Assembly: GCA_027310305.1 (NCBI GenBank)
Contig: DAIDBD010000054.1
Location: 1 to 63,743 of the forward strand
Reading direction: 5' to 3'
DNA from: Herminiimonas sp.
Lineage (GTDB): Bacteria > Pseudomonadota > Gammaproteobacteria > Burkholderiales > Burkholderiaceae_D
Length of the DNA stretch: 63,743 nucleotides
The translations under genes were made by a program, and so were the position numbers. Numbering within the stretch: position 1 is the stretch's first letter; each line of letters starts with the position of its first letter. This document shows positions 28,761 to 38,300 of this stretch, piece by piece. The notes under the pieces were generated by a model. That model was not told where the DNA came from and did no database searches. It saw only the letters and a program-made list of their open reading frames with translations.

Positions 28761-30662
28761 TCACAATCCGGTTGCCGTCCGTTCGGCATCCCATTCGACT
28801 ATCGCGGGCACCGCACCGCGCAGCGCATTGCAAATCATTATTTCGTCGGCCCTGCGCAGATCGTCCAGCGTCAGCCGCTGCTCACATGCATTCCATTCCG
28901 CGTCGGCCAGCAGGACGGCACGCATCACGCCGGGCAGCACGCCGGCGTTCAGCGGCGGCGTGTACCAGCGGTCGTCCAATTTGATGAACACGTTGCTGCG
29001 AGCGCCTTCAGTGAGCTCGCCGCGTGTATTGCAAAATAGCATATCGAACGCATCCCGCGCTTCGGCCGCGCGCCATGCGGCGTCGTAGCGATCGCGCACG
29101 CTGGTCTTGTGACGCAAGAATAAATCGTCCGCAACGGTCGGCTGCGGTGCGAGCAGCAGCCGCACCGGTCCCGCCAAAGGCATCAATGGCGCAGCATGCA
29201 CATTGCAGATGCCGGCCTGATTCAACGTCAGGCGCATCCGATGCGCACCGGCTGACGGCAAACCGGCGCACGCGTTCGACAGCGCCGTACGCACCGACTC
29301 TTCGTCGTACGCAAAACCGAAATATGCGGCAGACGAACCAAGCCGCCGCAAATGCAGATCGAGATGACGGCATCCTGCTTCATGGGTCGCATGAATGGTT
29401 TCGAACAATTCGAAATCGCTAGGCATGTCGATTAAAAAACCCGCCTTGAGCCGGCATTCCGCGTATTCGTCAGCCGCTTCGCTGTCATGCACGATGCCGG
29501 CGCCGACGCCCATTTCGCCGCCACGCACGCCATCGCCTCCGGGCGCCTGCAGCGTCAGAGTACGGATCGGCACCGACAGGCAGAAATCGCCGATCCGATG
29601 TTCGGCATCGGGCGCATCGAACCAGCCGATTGCGCCGGTGTAGAAACCGCGCGCCGTCGTTTCAAGTTCGCGAATGATCTGCAGCGTCCTGCGCTTGGGC
29701 GCGCCGGTAACCGAGCCGCAGGGGTACAGCGCGGCGAACAGATCGGCCAGCGTCGCGTCGTCGCGCAAGCGCGCCTGCACGGTCGATGTCATCTGCAACA
29801 CGTCGCCGTAGCGGCTTACTTCAAACAGCTGCGGCACCTGTACCGAGCCCAGCGCGGCAATGCGCCCGAGGTCGTTGCGCAGCAGGTCGACGATCATCAG
29901 ATTTTCGGCGCGGTTTTTCGGATCGGCGGCCAGCGCCGCTGTCCGCGCCGCATCCTGCCGCGCTTCGCCGCTTGCCGCTGCCGTGCCTTTCATCGGCCGT
30001 GCGGTCAATTCTCCGCGCGCATGGCGCACGAACAACTCGGGTGACAACGACAGTACGGCGCGGCCGTCTGGCAGCGCGATCAGCGCGCCGTAAGGCACCG
30101 GCTGGCGGGTGCGCAGCTTCATGTAAAGCGCATGCAGCGGACCATAGGCGTCGAAACGCACGCGGTAGGTATAGTTGGCCTGATAGGTGTCGCCCGCTTC
30201 GATGTAAGCATGGATCGACGCCATCGCCGCATTGAACTCGGCCTCGCTGACGCTGGCGCGCACCTGCGCGATGCCGGCGGGCCGCTGATCGGCATTGATA
30301 GCCGCTTCACGCATCGCCTGATCGCGCCGGTTGAGCCAGATGAGGACTTGTGCCGCGGACAGCCGTTCACATCGCTCGAACAGCAGTATTTGCGTCAATG
30401 CCTGTTCATCGCTGCGCGGCGTGATCCCGTGCAGTTGCGCACCCAGCTCGTAGGAAAACAATCCAACCGCATGCCGACCCTGCCGCAATGCCTGCTGCAT
30501 CCGATCCAGCAATGCAGGCAGTTCGGATGGATTCATGCATGACAGGGTGCCGGCATGGCCGGTGTACAGGCGCGACCCCGGCGCGGCGGCGCTCGCGTTG
30601 CAGTCATCGAGCAGCGCGAAGCAGTCATCGATTGCGTTATGAGAAAATTTCAGGGGCGGCAT
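28761..30662 (-). CDS. pabB: Fused aminodeoxychorismate synthase component I / aminodeoxychorismate lyase (PabB-PabC)
   Basis: Makes p-aminobenzoate for folate from chorismate. The 633-residue protein is a fusion. The N-terminal chorismate-binding PabB domain (about 1-380) shows RPMKGTAAASG, ENLMIVDLLRNDLGR and PCGSVTGAPK. A C-terminal class IV PLP lyase domain (about 395-630) shows FETIHATHEAG, the likely PLP Lys in LRHKTSVRDRYDAA, and LTEGARSNVFI. The glutaminase PabA is not adjacent. The fusion is common in Burkholderiales. It diverges from the riboswitch-glyA unit, linking two sides of folate/one-carbon metabolism. Confidence 0.94.
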   Translation of the reverse strand: MPPLKFSHNAIDDCFALLDDCNASAAAPGSRLYTGHAGTLSCMNPSELPALLDRMQQALRQGRHAVGLFSYELGAQLHGITPRSDEQALTQILLFERCERLSAAQVLIWLNRRDQAMREAAINADQRPAGIAQVRASVSEAEFNAAMASIHAYIEAGDTYQANYTYRVRFDAYGPLHALYMKLRTRQPVPYGALIALPDGRAVLSLSPELFVRHARGELTARPMKGTAAASGEARQDAARTAALAADPKNRAENLMIVDLLRNDLGRIAALGSVQVPQLFEVSRYGDVLQMTSTVQARLRDDATLADLFAALYPCGSVTGAPKRRTLQIIRELETTARGFYTGAIGWFDAPDAEHRIGDFCLSVPIRTLTLQAPGGDGVRGGEMGVGAGIVHDSEAADEYAECRLKAGFLIDMPSDFELFETIHATHEAGCRHLDLHLRRLGSSAAYFGFAYDEESVRTALSNACAGLPSAGAHRMRLTLNQAGICNVHAAPLMPLAGPVRLLLAPQPTVADDLFLRHKTSVRDRYDAAWRAAEARDAFDMLFCNTRGELTEGARSNVFIKLDDRWYTPPLNAGVLPGVMRAVLLADAEWNACEQRLTLDDLRRADEIMICNALRGAVPAIVEWDAERTATGL

Positions 30663-30825
30663 CGGATAGAAGGGTGTAATTCATTGTGAGCAAGCGGAAT
30701 TTTGTTTCACGCCGCTGCATGCGGACACCGGAATGATAGTGGTTTTCGGCCCTTTGTGCGGGTAGGGGTGCTTCACTCCGGTGCCAAAAGCGTGCCGAAA
30801 TCAAGTACAATACAGGACCATTTCG

Positions 30826-30925
30826 TCTCACGTAACTGGCGAAAAACCGGAACGGAAAACGTCCGGCCAAAGGTGGATATCCACCGGGAAGCGTGAGATT
30901 TCAATAGCCGTACGCCTGGGCAGCC
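30826..30925 (+). ncRNA. ZTP riboswitch (pfl motif) before glyA
   Basis: The leader has the hallmarks of the ZTP/ZMP-sensing aptamer: P1 formed by TCTCACG (30826-30832) and CGTGAGA (30892-30898), TGGCGAA just inside its left arm, the GGTGG/CCACC stem followed by CCACCGGGAAGCG, and the second domain ACGCCTGGGCAGC (30912-30924) with the conserved CCTGGGC. ZTP accumulates when 10-formyl-tetrahydrofolate is short, and ZTP switches typically turn on glyA and purine one-carbon genes. Downstream, GGCAGCC (30919-30925) can pair with GGCTGCC (30946-30952), overlapping the aptamer and followed after nine bases by T6. That hairpin is a candidate expression platform, inferred rather than proven. Confidence 0.86.
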
Positions 30926-31075
30926 AAGATGGAAAGTACGTTTGAGGCTGCCGTCATTCCCTTTTTTGGCCCTCATTCGATTAGCTGGCTCCCAGCTTGT
31001 TAAGTTGTCGGAAACAGAATTTTCCCCAAACGGGAAACCCTGCTCTGCAATTTTTAAAATCGATTGGAGTATTCC

Positions 31076-32323
31076 ATGTTTGCAAAAGATCTTACGCTCG
31101 CCAAAGTCGACCCCGAACTCTGGTCTGCCGTTCAACTTGAAAATAACCGTCAGCAAGAACATATCGAGCTGATCGCGTCCGAAAATTACACATCGCCTGC
31201 TGTGATGGAAGCGCAAGGCACGCAACTGACCAACAAGTATGCGGAAGGCTATCCCGGCAAGCGCTATTACGGCGGCTGCGAATTCGTCGATCTGGCCGAA
31301 ACGCTGGCAATCAATCGCATCAAGGAACTGTTCGGCGCGGAAGCCGCCAACGTGCAGCCGAACTCCGGTTCGCAAGCCAACCAGGGCGTATTTTTCGCGA
31401 TGCTGAAACCGGGCGACACCATCATGGGCATGTCGCTGGCCGAAGGCGGCCATCTGACGCACGGCATGGCGCTCAACATGTCCGGCAAGTGGTTCAACGT
31501 CGTGTCCTACGGCTTGAACGACAAGGAAGAAATCGACTATGACGAGATGGAACGCCTGGCGCATGAAAAAAAACCGAAGCTGATCATCGCCGGCGCTTCC
31601 GCTTATGCATTGCGCATCGATTTCGAGCGTTTCGCGAAAGTCGCCAAAGCGGTGGGCGCCTATTTCATGGTGGACATGGCGCACTATGCCGGCCTGATTG
31701 CAGCGGGTGTTTATCCGAACCCGGTGCCGCATGCCGACTTCGTCACGTCTACCACGCACAAATCGCTGCGCGGTCCGCGCGGCGGCATCATCCTGATGAA
31801 AGCGGAACACGAAAAAGCCATCAATTCCGCAATTTTCCCTGGCATTCAGGGCGGTCCGCTGATGCATGTGATCGCTGCGAAAGCCGTCGCTTTCAAAGAG
31901 GCACTGGCGCCGGAATTCAAGACGTATCAGGAGCAGGTGGTCAAGAATGCGGATGCGTTGGCGAAGGCACTGATCGCGCGCGGCCTGCGGATCGTGTCGG
32001 GCCGCACCGAATCGCACGTGATGCTGGTCGATTTGCGCGCCAAGAAAATCACCGGCAAGGAAGCTGAAGCGATACTCGGATCCGCGCACATCACCTGCAA
32101 CAAAAACGCGATTCCGAACGATCCGGAAAAACCGTTCGTGACATCCGGCATTCGCCTCGGCAGCCCGGCCATGACGACGCGCGGTTTCAAGGAAGCGGAA
32201 GCGATCAAGGTCGGCAACCTGATTGCCGATGTGCTGGAGCATCCGCATGATGCCGCCACCATCGAACGCGTGAAGGCGGAAGTCAAAACGCTGACTACGG
32301 CATTTCCGGTTTACGCTCGATAA
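31076..32323 (+). CDS. glyA: Serine hydroxymethyltransferase
   Basis: PLP enzyme that converts serine and tetrahydrofolate to glycine and 5,10-methylene-tetrahydrofolate, the main one-carbon entry point. The 415 residues show the PLP Lys in [14 protein letters not shown] (near 230), HGMALNMSG and GGCEFVD. The start at 31076 is supported by GGAG nine bases before it; the in-frame TTG at 31064 lies in that ribosome site. Expression is probably controlled by the ZTP riboswitch upstream. Confidence 0.98.
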   Translation: MFAKDLTLAKVDPELWSAVQLENNRQQEHIELIASENYTSPAVMEAQGTQLTNKYAEGYPGKRYYGGCEFVDLAETLAINRIKELFGAEAANVQPNSGSQANQGVFFAMLKPGDTIMGMSLAEGGHLTHGMALNMSGKWFNVVSYGLNDKEEIDYDEMERLAHEKKPKLIIAGASAYALRIDFERFAKVAKAVGAYFMVDMAHYAGLIAAGVYPNPVPHADFVTSTTHKSLRGPRGGIILMKAEHEKAINSAIFPGIQGGPLMHVIAAKAVAFKEALAPEFKTYQEQVVKNADALAKALIARGLRIVSGRTESHVMLVDLRAKKITGKEAEAILGSAHITCNKNAIPNDPEKPFVTSGIRLGSPAMTTRGFKEAEAIKVGNLIADVLEHPHDAATIERVKAEVKTLTTAFPVYAR

Positions 32324-32366
32324 TTCCTGTTTGCATAACGCGCCACGGGCGAATCGGCTGAAAAAC

Positions 32367-32402
32367 TCCATGGTTTTCCCATATCTATGGGAAAACCATG
32401 GA
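32367..32402. repeat. 36-bp near-perfect palindrome between glyA and nrdR
   Basis: A 17-base left arm (32367-32383, beginning TCCATGG) is perfectly complementary to the right arm (32386-32402), with only TC between them. No T run follows on either strand (the next bases are CAAGATGTTG), so it is not a standard intrinsic terminator. It lies 43 bases past glyA and 130 bases before nrdR, in an AT-rich interval. It could be an RNA-stabilising hairpin, a repressor site or a small mobile palindrome. Confidence 0.7.
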
Positions 32403-32532
32403 CAAGATGTTGTAACGGATAAAATAATATCTTGTGCTTTTAGTTGCGAAATTAATTCATTGGCAACTATACTTGGCAAAAAATTAATTACCAACTCCAT
32501 TAAACCGGTCTGCACAGGTTGCCGCCAGCGCC

Positions 32533-33003
32533 ATGAAATGTCCTTTTTGCCAGCACGAAGACACCCAAGTTCTGGATACTCGCGTATCGGAAGAAGGCGA
32601 TAGTATTCGCCGCCGCCGCCGCTGCACGGATTGCGAAAAGCGCTTTACGACGTATGAGCGCATCGAGCTGGCAATGCCGGTCATCGTCAAGAAAAACGGC
32701 AGCCGTACCGAGTTCGATTCCGCAAAATTGCGCGCGAGCTTGATGCTCGCGCTGCGCAAACGTCCGGTATCCGCCGAAGCGGTGGATGCCGCGATTCATC
32801 GCATCGAAGAAAAATTGCTGTCCAGCGGCGAGCGTGAAGTCGTCTCAGGCCAAATCGGTGAATTGGTCATGCGTGAATTGAAGCGTCTCGACAAGATTGC
32901 CTATATCCGCTTTGCATCCGTCTACAAGAGTTTTGAAGACGTCGCGGAATTTCAGGATGCCATTGCCGAAGTCGGCCGCCAACGCAAATCCCCAGAAAAG
33001 TAA
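32533..33003 (+). CDS. nrdR: Transcriptional repressor NrdR
   Basis: Zinc-finger/ATP-cone repressor of ribonucleotide reductase genes, sensing ATP/dATP. The 156 residues begin with the zinc ribbon CPFC...CTDC followed by KRFTTYER, then the ATP-cone ([13 protein letters not shown]). Position after glyA is common in proteobacteria and links deoxynucleotide supply to one-carbon metabolism. I see no NrdR box (tandem ACACAATATATTGTGT-like site) in the intergenic DNA before it. Confidence 0.97.
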   Translation: MKCPFCQHEDTQVLDTRVSEEGDSIRRRRRCTDCEKRFTTYERIELAMPVIVKKNGSRTEFDSAKLRASLMLALRKRPVSAEAVDAAIHRIEEKLLSSGEREVVSGQIGELVMRELKRLDKIAYIRFASVYKSFEDVAEFQDAIAEVGRQRKSPEK

Positions 33004-33128
33004 AAACTGTCCTGTTGGTCGGAAGGTTTTTTTGCGGCTAAATTGTTGTAATTAAAGCAATATTATTTAAACGGAAAATGCTCTTGCAAAATGTATCCAT
33101 TCCAATTGAAAAACGATGCCGACTTGCC

Positions 33129-33704
33129 ATGTCCGAACTAAAACAATGCGGTTTTACGCTGATCGAAGTACTGATATCGGTATTCGTGTTGGCGATCGGC
33201 GTGATCGGTTCCGCCGGCATGCAATTAACGGCGCTGCGCACTTCCCAGCAATCGGCTTTCCAATCTGCTGCCATTGCGCTTGCGTCCGAGATCGCAGACA
33301 AAATGCGGATTAACGATCGCCAATTGAAACTGGCCGATAACGTCAATCCATTTCTGGACATCGATTACCAGGCCGCTAAGGATCCAATCGCAACCTCTGC
33401 AGTGAACTGCTATGCGGCCAATTGCAGTGCGGAAGAATTGGCAAAATTCGATATTGACGAATGGACGGCCCGCGTCAAAACGGCATTGCCCGGTGCGCGG
33501 GTGCGGATTTGCCGCGATTCCCGGCCATGGGACAGTACTGCCGGCGCATTAACCTGGACATGTACCGCTGCTGCGGCAAATCCGCTCGTCGTCAAGATCG
33601 GCTGGCAAGGAAAAGGACGCAATCCGGACGGCAATGCGGCAAGGGATCCAAAAAATCCTTTCCCTCCCAGCATGGCCATCACGGTTGCGCCCTATACGCA
33701 ATGA
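33129..33704 (+). CDS. pilV: Type IV pilus minor pilin PilV
   Basis: Pseudopilin-type subunit of 191 residues. It has a short class III leader cut after Gly8 (KQCG, then FTLIEVLISV) with Glu at mature position 5, a hydrophobic helix, and the GVIGSAGMQL segment typical of PilV. A Met 17 codons upstream (33078) is also in frame, but the short leader favours 33129. It begins a six-gene co-directional cluster in which nearly all genes overlap or touch. PilV, PilW, PilX and FimT-type pilins prime type IV pilus assembly. Confidence 0.9.
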   Translation: MSELKQCGFTLIEVLISVFVLAIGVIGSAGMQLTALRTSQQSAFQSAAIALASEIADKMRINDRQLKLADNVNPFLDIDYQAAKDPIATSAVNCYAANCSAEELAKFDIDEWTARVKTALPGARVRICRDSRPWDSTAGALTWTCTAAAANPLVVKIGWQGKGRNPDGNAARDPKNPFPPSMAITVAPYTQ

Positions 33705-34708
33705 CCGGTCAGCGTACCGCAGACGGTCGATGCAATTGCCGTGTTGCCGCGGGCAGCAGACAAGCCGGCATGACAATCGTCGAACTGATGGTATCGCTCA
33801 CGCTCGGCATGCTGGTCACACTGGCGGCGACCGCACTGCTGTTGTCGAGCAAAGCCGGTTATATCGCGCAGGACGAAGGCGTGCTTCTGCAGGAAACCGG
33901 GCGCTATGCAATCGAGGCAGTCACGCGCGCCGTGCGGCAGGCAGCATATGAAAATTGGGATCGGGAAGCAACGGCGCTTGTCCACAATTCAGTCATTACC
34001 GCAAACATTGCAGGACTGGATGCCGGCAGTTTGAAGGAAGCGGAAACCGGCATCGATGCTCCGCTGGCGAAATCAATCAATGGCAGCGATGTGCTTGCCG
34101 TCCGGTTTATCGGTGCAGGCAGCGGCGCCAACGGCGATGGAACCATGCTCAACTGCGCCGGCTTCGGCGTGTCCGAGCCGGTCAACATCGAAACCGATCG
34201 CGGCTGGAGTATTTTTTACGTTGCAGCCGATAAAACCGGGGAACCGGAATTGCGCTGCAAGTACTACGGCAAAACCAGCTGGAACACCGAAGTGATCGCG
34301 CGTGGAATCGAATCGTTTCAAGTGTTGTATGGCATCGATAGTGATGCAGACGGCTTGCCGGACCGGTTTTTAAGCGCAACCAAAATCGATGACATGGACG
34401 ATACCCTCGTTTTGGACGGCGTCAATGCCGCCGCAAGAGCCATCGATAAAAACAGGAAAACGCACTGGAAGAAAGTGGTGGTCGTCAAGGTGGCTTTGCT
34501 GGTGCGCAGCGCTGAGAGCGCGCGAACCGGCATACAGCCGAATCAATACGATTTGTTCGGCAAGAGTTATTCCGATATTCATTCCGTTACCGACATCGGG
34601 ACCCGTATCAATGAAGCGAATCTGCCCGCGGCGACGCGCAATCGGATCCGGAAAGTGTTTTCAACGACGATCCAGTTGCGCAACCAACCGGCCGGCAGCG
34701 GCGCATGA
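33701..34708 (+). CDS. pilW: Type IV pilus minor pilin PilW
   Basis: 335 residues. The start ATG overlaps the pilV stop (ATGA at 33701-33704). A 23-residue leader with two Cys residues ends in QAG, followed by MTIVELMVSLTLG with Glu5, so it should be processed by the prepilin peptidase. The large C-terminal domain with GIESFQVLYGIDSDADGLPDR is typical of PilW. It probably forms part of the minor-pilin tip complex with PilV, PilX and PilY1. Confidence 0.88.
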   Translation: MTGQRTADGRCNCRVAAGSRQAGMTIVELMVSLTLGMLVTLAATALLLSSKAGYIAQDEGVLLQETGRYAIEAVTRAVRQAAYENWDREATALVHNSVITANIAGLDAGSLKEAETGIDAPLAKSINGSDVLAVRFIGAGSGANGDGTMLNCAGFGVSEPVNIETDRGWSIFYVAADKTGEPELRCKYYGKTSWNTEVIARGIESFQVLYGIDSDADGLPDRFLSATKIDDMDDTLVLDGVNAAARAIDKNRKTHWKKVVVVKVALLVRSAESARTGIQPNQYDLFGKSYSDIHSVTDIGTRINEANLPAATRNRIRKVFSTTIQLRNQPAGSGA

Positions 34709-35364
34709 AACCGCGCACTTCGCATTGCCGCGCAAAAGGCAACGCCAGTATCCGGCGCAAAACATTCCACAGCAAGCAGCAGGGTGTCTCGCTGATTATT
34801 GCATTGCTGATGCTGATTGCGGTGGTATTGCTGGGAATTGCAGCGGCTCGGATAGCACTGCAAGGCGAAAAGGCATCGCGCAATGATCGCGACCGTCAGA
34901 TCGCTTTCCAGGCAGCGGAAGCGGCGCTGATGGATGCCGAAATGGATATCGAGCATTCGCCGGATGCAGCCAGAACGCGCAGCACAATTTTTTCGCGAAA
35001 CAAGACCGACGGTTTCATCGATGGCTGCGGCGAGGGTGATGCAAATATTTTTTTAGGATTGTGCATGCATGCAGCGGAAGGCGCCATGCCCGTGTGGCTG
35101 ACGGTTGATTTCAATAACGCCGCATCGTCGACTGCGAAGTCCGTCCCCTATGGAAAATTCACGGGCCGGGCTTTTCAAACCGGTCAGGGTTCGCTGCCCG
35201 GAAAACTGCCGCGTTACATCATCGAACTGATGATCTACAACAAGGCCGGCGAAAGCGCGGACATGGCAGGACGCACATATTTTTATCGTGTCACCGCGGT
35301 TGGATTCGGCGTGCGGGAGACGACGCGCGTGGTATTGCAAACTTTTTATCGCAAGGAAGATTAG
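34705..35364 (+). CDS. pilX: Type IV pilus minor pilin PilX
   Basis: 219 residues, start overlapping the pilW stop by four bases. The leader ends QQG and the mature protein begins VSLIIALLML, so it lacks Glu5. That is normal for PilX/GspK-type tip pilins. FQAAEAALMDAE after the helix is a recognisable PilX feature. It is expected at the pilus tip between the minor pilins and PilY1. Confidence 0.88.
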   Translation: MKPRTSHCRAKGNASIRRKTFHSKQQGVSLIIALLMLIAVVLLGIAAARIALQGEKASRNDRDRQIAFQAAEAALMDAEMDIEHSPDAARTRSTIFSRNKTDGFIDGCGEGDANIFLGLCMHAAEGAMPVWLTVDFNNAASSTAKSVPYGKFTGRAFQTGQGSLPGKLPRYIIELMIYNKAGESADMAGRTYFYRVTAVGFGVRETTRVVLQTFYRKED

Positions 35365-35366
35365 CA

Positions 35367-38300
35367 ATGCCGATCATCAAGATACGAAGTTTACGCGGTG
35401 CCGGACGGCTTGCAATCGGCATCATGCTTTTCACACTCTCGATCGGGAACCCATCGCAGGCCATGGCGGCAGTGCCGGAAGTGAAAATCGCCAGCGGGCC
35501 GCTATTCAACGGCAGCGGCAATGTGCATCCGAACATGCTGTTGAGCTTGTCGGTTGAATTTCCGACAGCCGGCATTGCCTATCGCGGCGATGAGGGAACG
35601 TATAACAGAACCCTTGAGTATGCCGGTTATTTCAATCCGCTCAAGTGCTATCGCTATGCAGGCGGCAACCGCAACGTCACCGACGGCTATTTTTCCATAT
35701 CCAAAAATGCCGATGCAGTGCATGAGTGCGGCGGCGATTCGTTCAGCGGCAATTTCATGAACTGGGCCGCATCGTCGGCGATCGACATGCTGCGCTATGC
35801 GTTGACCGGCGGCGACCGGATTGTCGATACGGCCAGTACAACCATCCTGCAGCGCGCCGTACTGAAGGAAGATTTCTATGCCAGCGAAACTTATTTTCCG
35901 CGCAGGTCGGTAAGAGCGGGCGGCAACGTCAGTGCGCCGAATCGGGTGACGCCATTCAACCCCGACACGCTGTACATCGTATCCTGCCGCAATCGGATTC
36001 TTTTCAGCGATAGTGCCAATAGCGGCAACGATTGCGATACGCCCGCATTCGACAGGAATGGCGCGCTTGCGAAAACGGACAGGAAACTCGGCGAATATCT
36101 GGCCAGGGTCGAGGTATGCGACCGCAACGAAGGCCGCGACAGGATCGACCTGTGCATGAAATACGGGAATCATTACAAGCCGGTGGGAGAGATGCAGCGG
36201 CACGCCGAAAAAATTCGCTTCGCCGCAATGGGATATTTACTGGACGATTCGGCCACCCGTTACGGCGGCGTGCTACGCGCGCCGATGAAGTATGTCGGCG
36301 CAAAAAAATTCACCGATCCCGGCTTCAGCGAAGCCGCCAATGACTATCCGGAGTGGGATGCGGCAACCGGCGTGTTCTACAACAATCCGGATGATCGATA
36401 CAACCGCGCCGGCGCCGGATTGCAGAGCGGGGTGATCAATTACCTGAACCGGTTCGGACGTTCCGGAACCTATAAAACGTTCGACCCTGTGGGCGAACTG
36501 TATTACGAAGGCATTCGCTATCTGCAGGGAAAGCAGCCGACACCGGACGCGACGGCGGGCATGAGCGTTGCGATGAAAGATAGTTTTCCCGTCATCGAAA
36601 CATGGAAAGATCCGGTGACCGCTTCCTGTCAGAAAAATTACATTGTGTCGATCGCGGACGTCAATACGCATTGGGACCGTTATTTGCCGGGCAATAACCG
36701 TACGGTCTTTAATCGCACAGAAAATGCGCACGATCCGGCGCGCGCAATCGAAACTGCCGTCGCCGGCAAGACACCGGAACTCGATGTCAAATTGTGGACC
36801 GCGAAAGTCGCAGGCATGGAAGCAGATGCCGACGGCATCTACACCAATCCGGCGCCGCGCGCGCATCTGGGTGACCTGCATGACAGGGATACCGGATCAG
36901 GCGGACACGGCAGTTACTACATGGCGGGCCTGGCGTACTGGGCAAATACCAATGACATTCGCGTGGATAAACCGGTTCGCGTGAAGACTTTCGCGATTGA
37001 TGTTGATGAAGGCGGAAATGGCCTGATTGACGGTAACAACCGCGCAATAAAACCCAGGGATAGCCAGCTTTATCTGGCGGCCAAATACGGCGGCTTCGAA
37101 GATGGGAATAACGACGGCAATCCTTTCATTACGGATGCTGTCGACGGCAAGACCGCGCTGAAATACAGCAATGCGGAATGGCATCGCAACGGCAACGCGA
37201 TACCTGCCAATTACTTCCTGGCAAGCCAGCCCGAAGCGTTGGTTCAATCGATCCGAAAAATATTTTCGGCGATTGTCAATCCAAGCGGCACCATGTCGGG
37301 CATTTCGGCTTCCGCGACGAAGATTTCGTCTGACGGCGCGTTTGTTTATCAATCCGGTTTCAATACATCAAGATGGAGCGGCAGCTTGAAAAAGATGGCG
37401 GTGACATTGGATGAAACCGGCGCGGTCCAGATTGCAACGGCCGCCGGTTGGGATGCCGCCGTCATCTTGACCGGAACCAGCGGACAGGCGCCCAGCCCGG
37501 CTCCCGGCGACCGAAAAATTTACACCGCAAGAATCGATGCCGCCAAGGTGCTGAATACGGTGTCGTTCGAATGGAGTGAACTGGCAACGGACCAGCAGAC
37601 GCTGCTCGACAGTTCGCCCGGCAGCCGTACCCGTGACAAGCTCGGAGAAAAGCGGCTGGACTATTTGCGCGGTGTGCGCAGTCTTGAAATAGGCCGGCCA
37701 GGCGGAATGTTCCGCGCACGCGATTCGCTGCTGGGCGACATCATCAACAGCAGCCCGGTCTATGTGGGCGCACCGGCAGCATCGGTGCAGGGCAATGGTT
37801 ACCAGGAATTTTTCGAAGCCAACAAGGATCGTGCCAAAACCGTTTATGTCGGCGCCAACGACGGCATGCTGCATGCGTTTGGCGCGGCAGAGGGAAACGA
37901 GTTGTTTGCCTACATGCCCAATGCGCTGATAAAAGAGGTTAACCAGTTGACAGCGACCGACTATGTGCATCGACCGTATGTGGATGGCGCATTGACGGTA
38001 AGCGATGCATTGATTGCCGGTAAATGGAAAACCATTCTCGCCTCCGGCATGGGCGGCGGCGCGCAAGGCGTTTTCGCACTCGATGTAACCGATCCGGCCC
38101 GTTTCGGCGATGGCGCCGGCGTCATTTTCGAATTTACCGATAGCGACGATGCCGATATGGGCAATATTGTCGGTGCGCCGACTATCGCAAAATTCAAAAC
38201 GAAAATCACGAAAGGCATTCCCGAATATCGATACTTCGTGGCCGTTCCCAGCGGACTCAATAATTACAGGAACGACGGTGCCGGCAGGTTCAACGATACC

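Noticed and set aside
31076-33003. NrdR box near nrdR or glyA
   Set aside because: I looked for tandem ACACAATATATTGTGT-like sites between glyA and nrdR and found none; the 36-bp palindrome has a different sequence.
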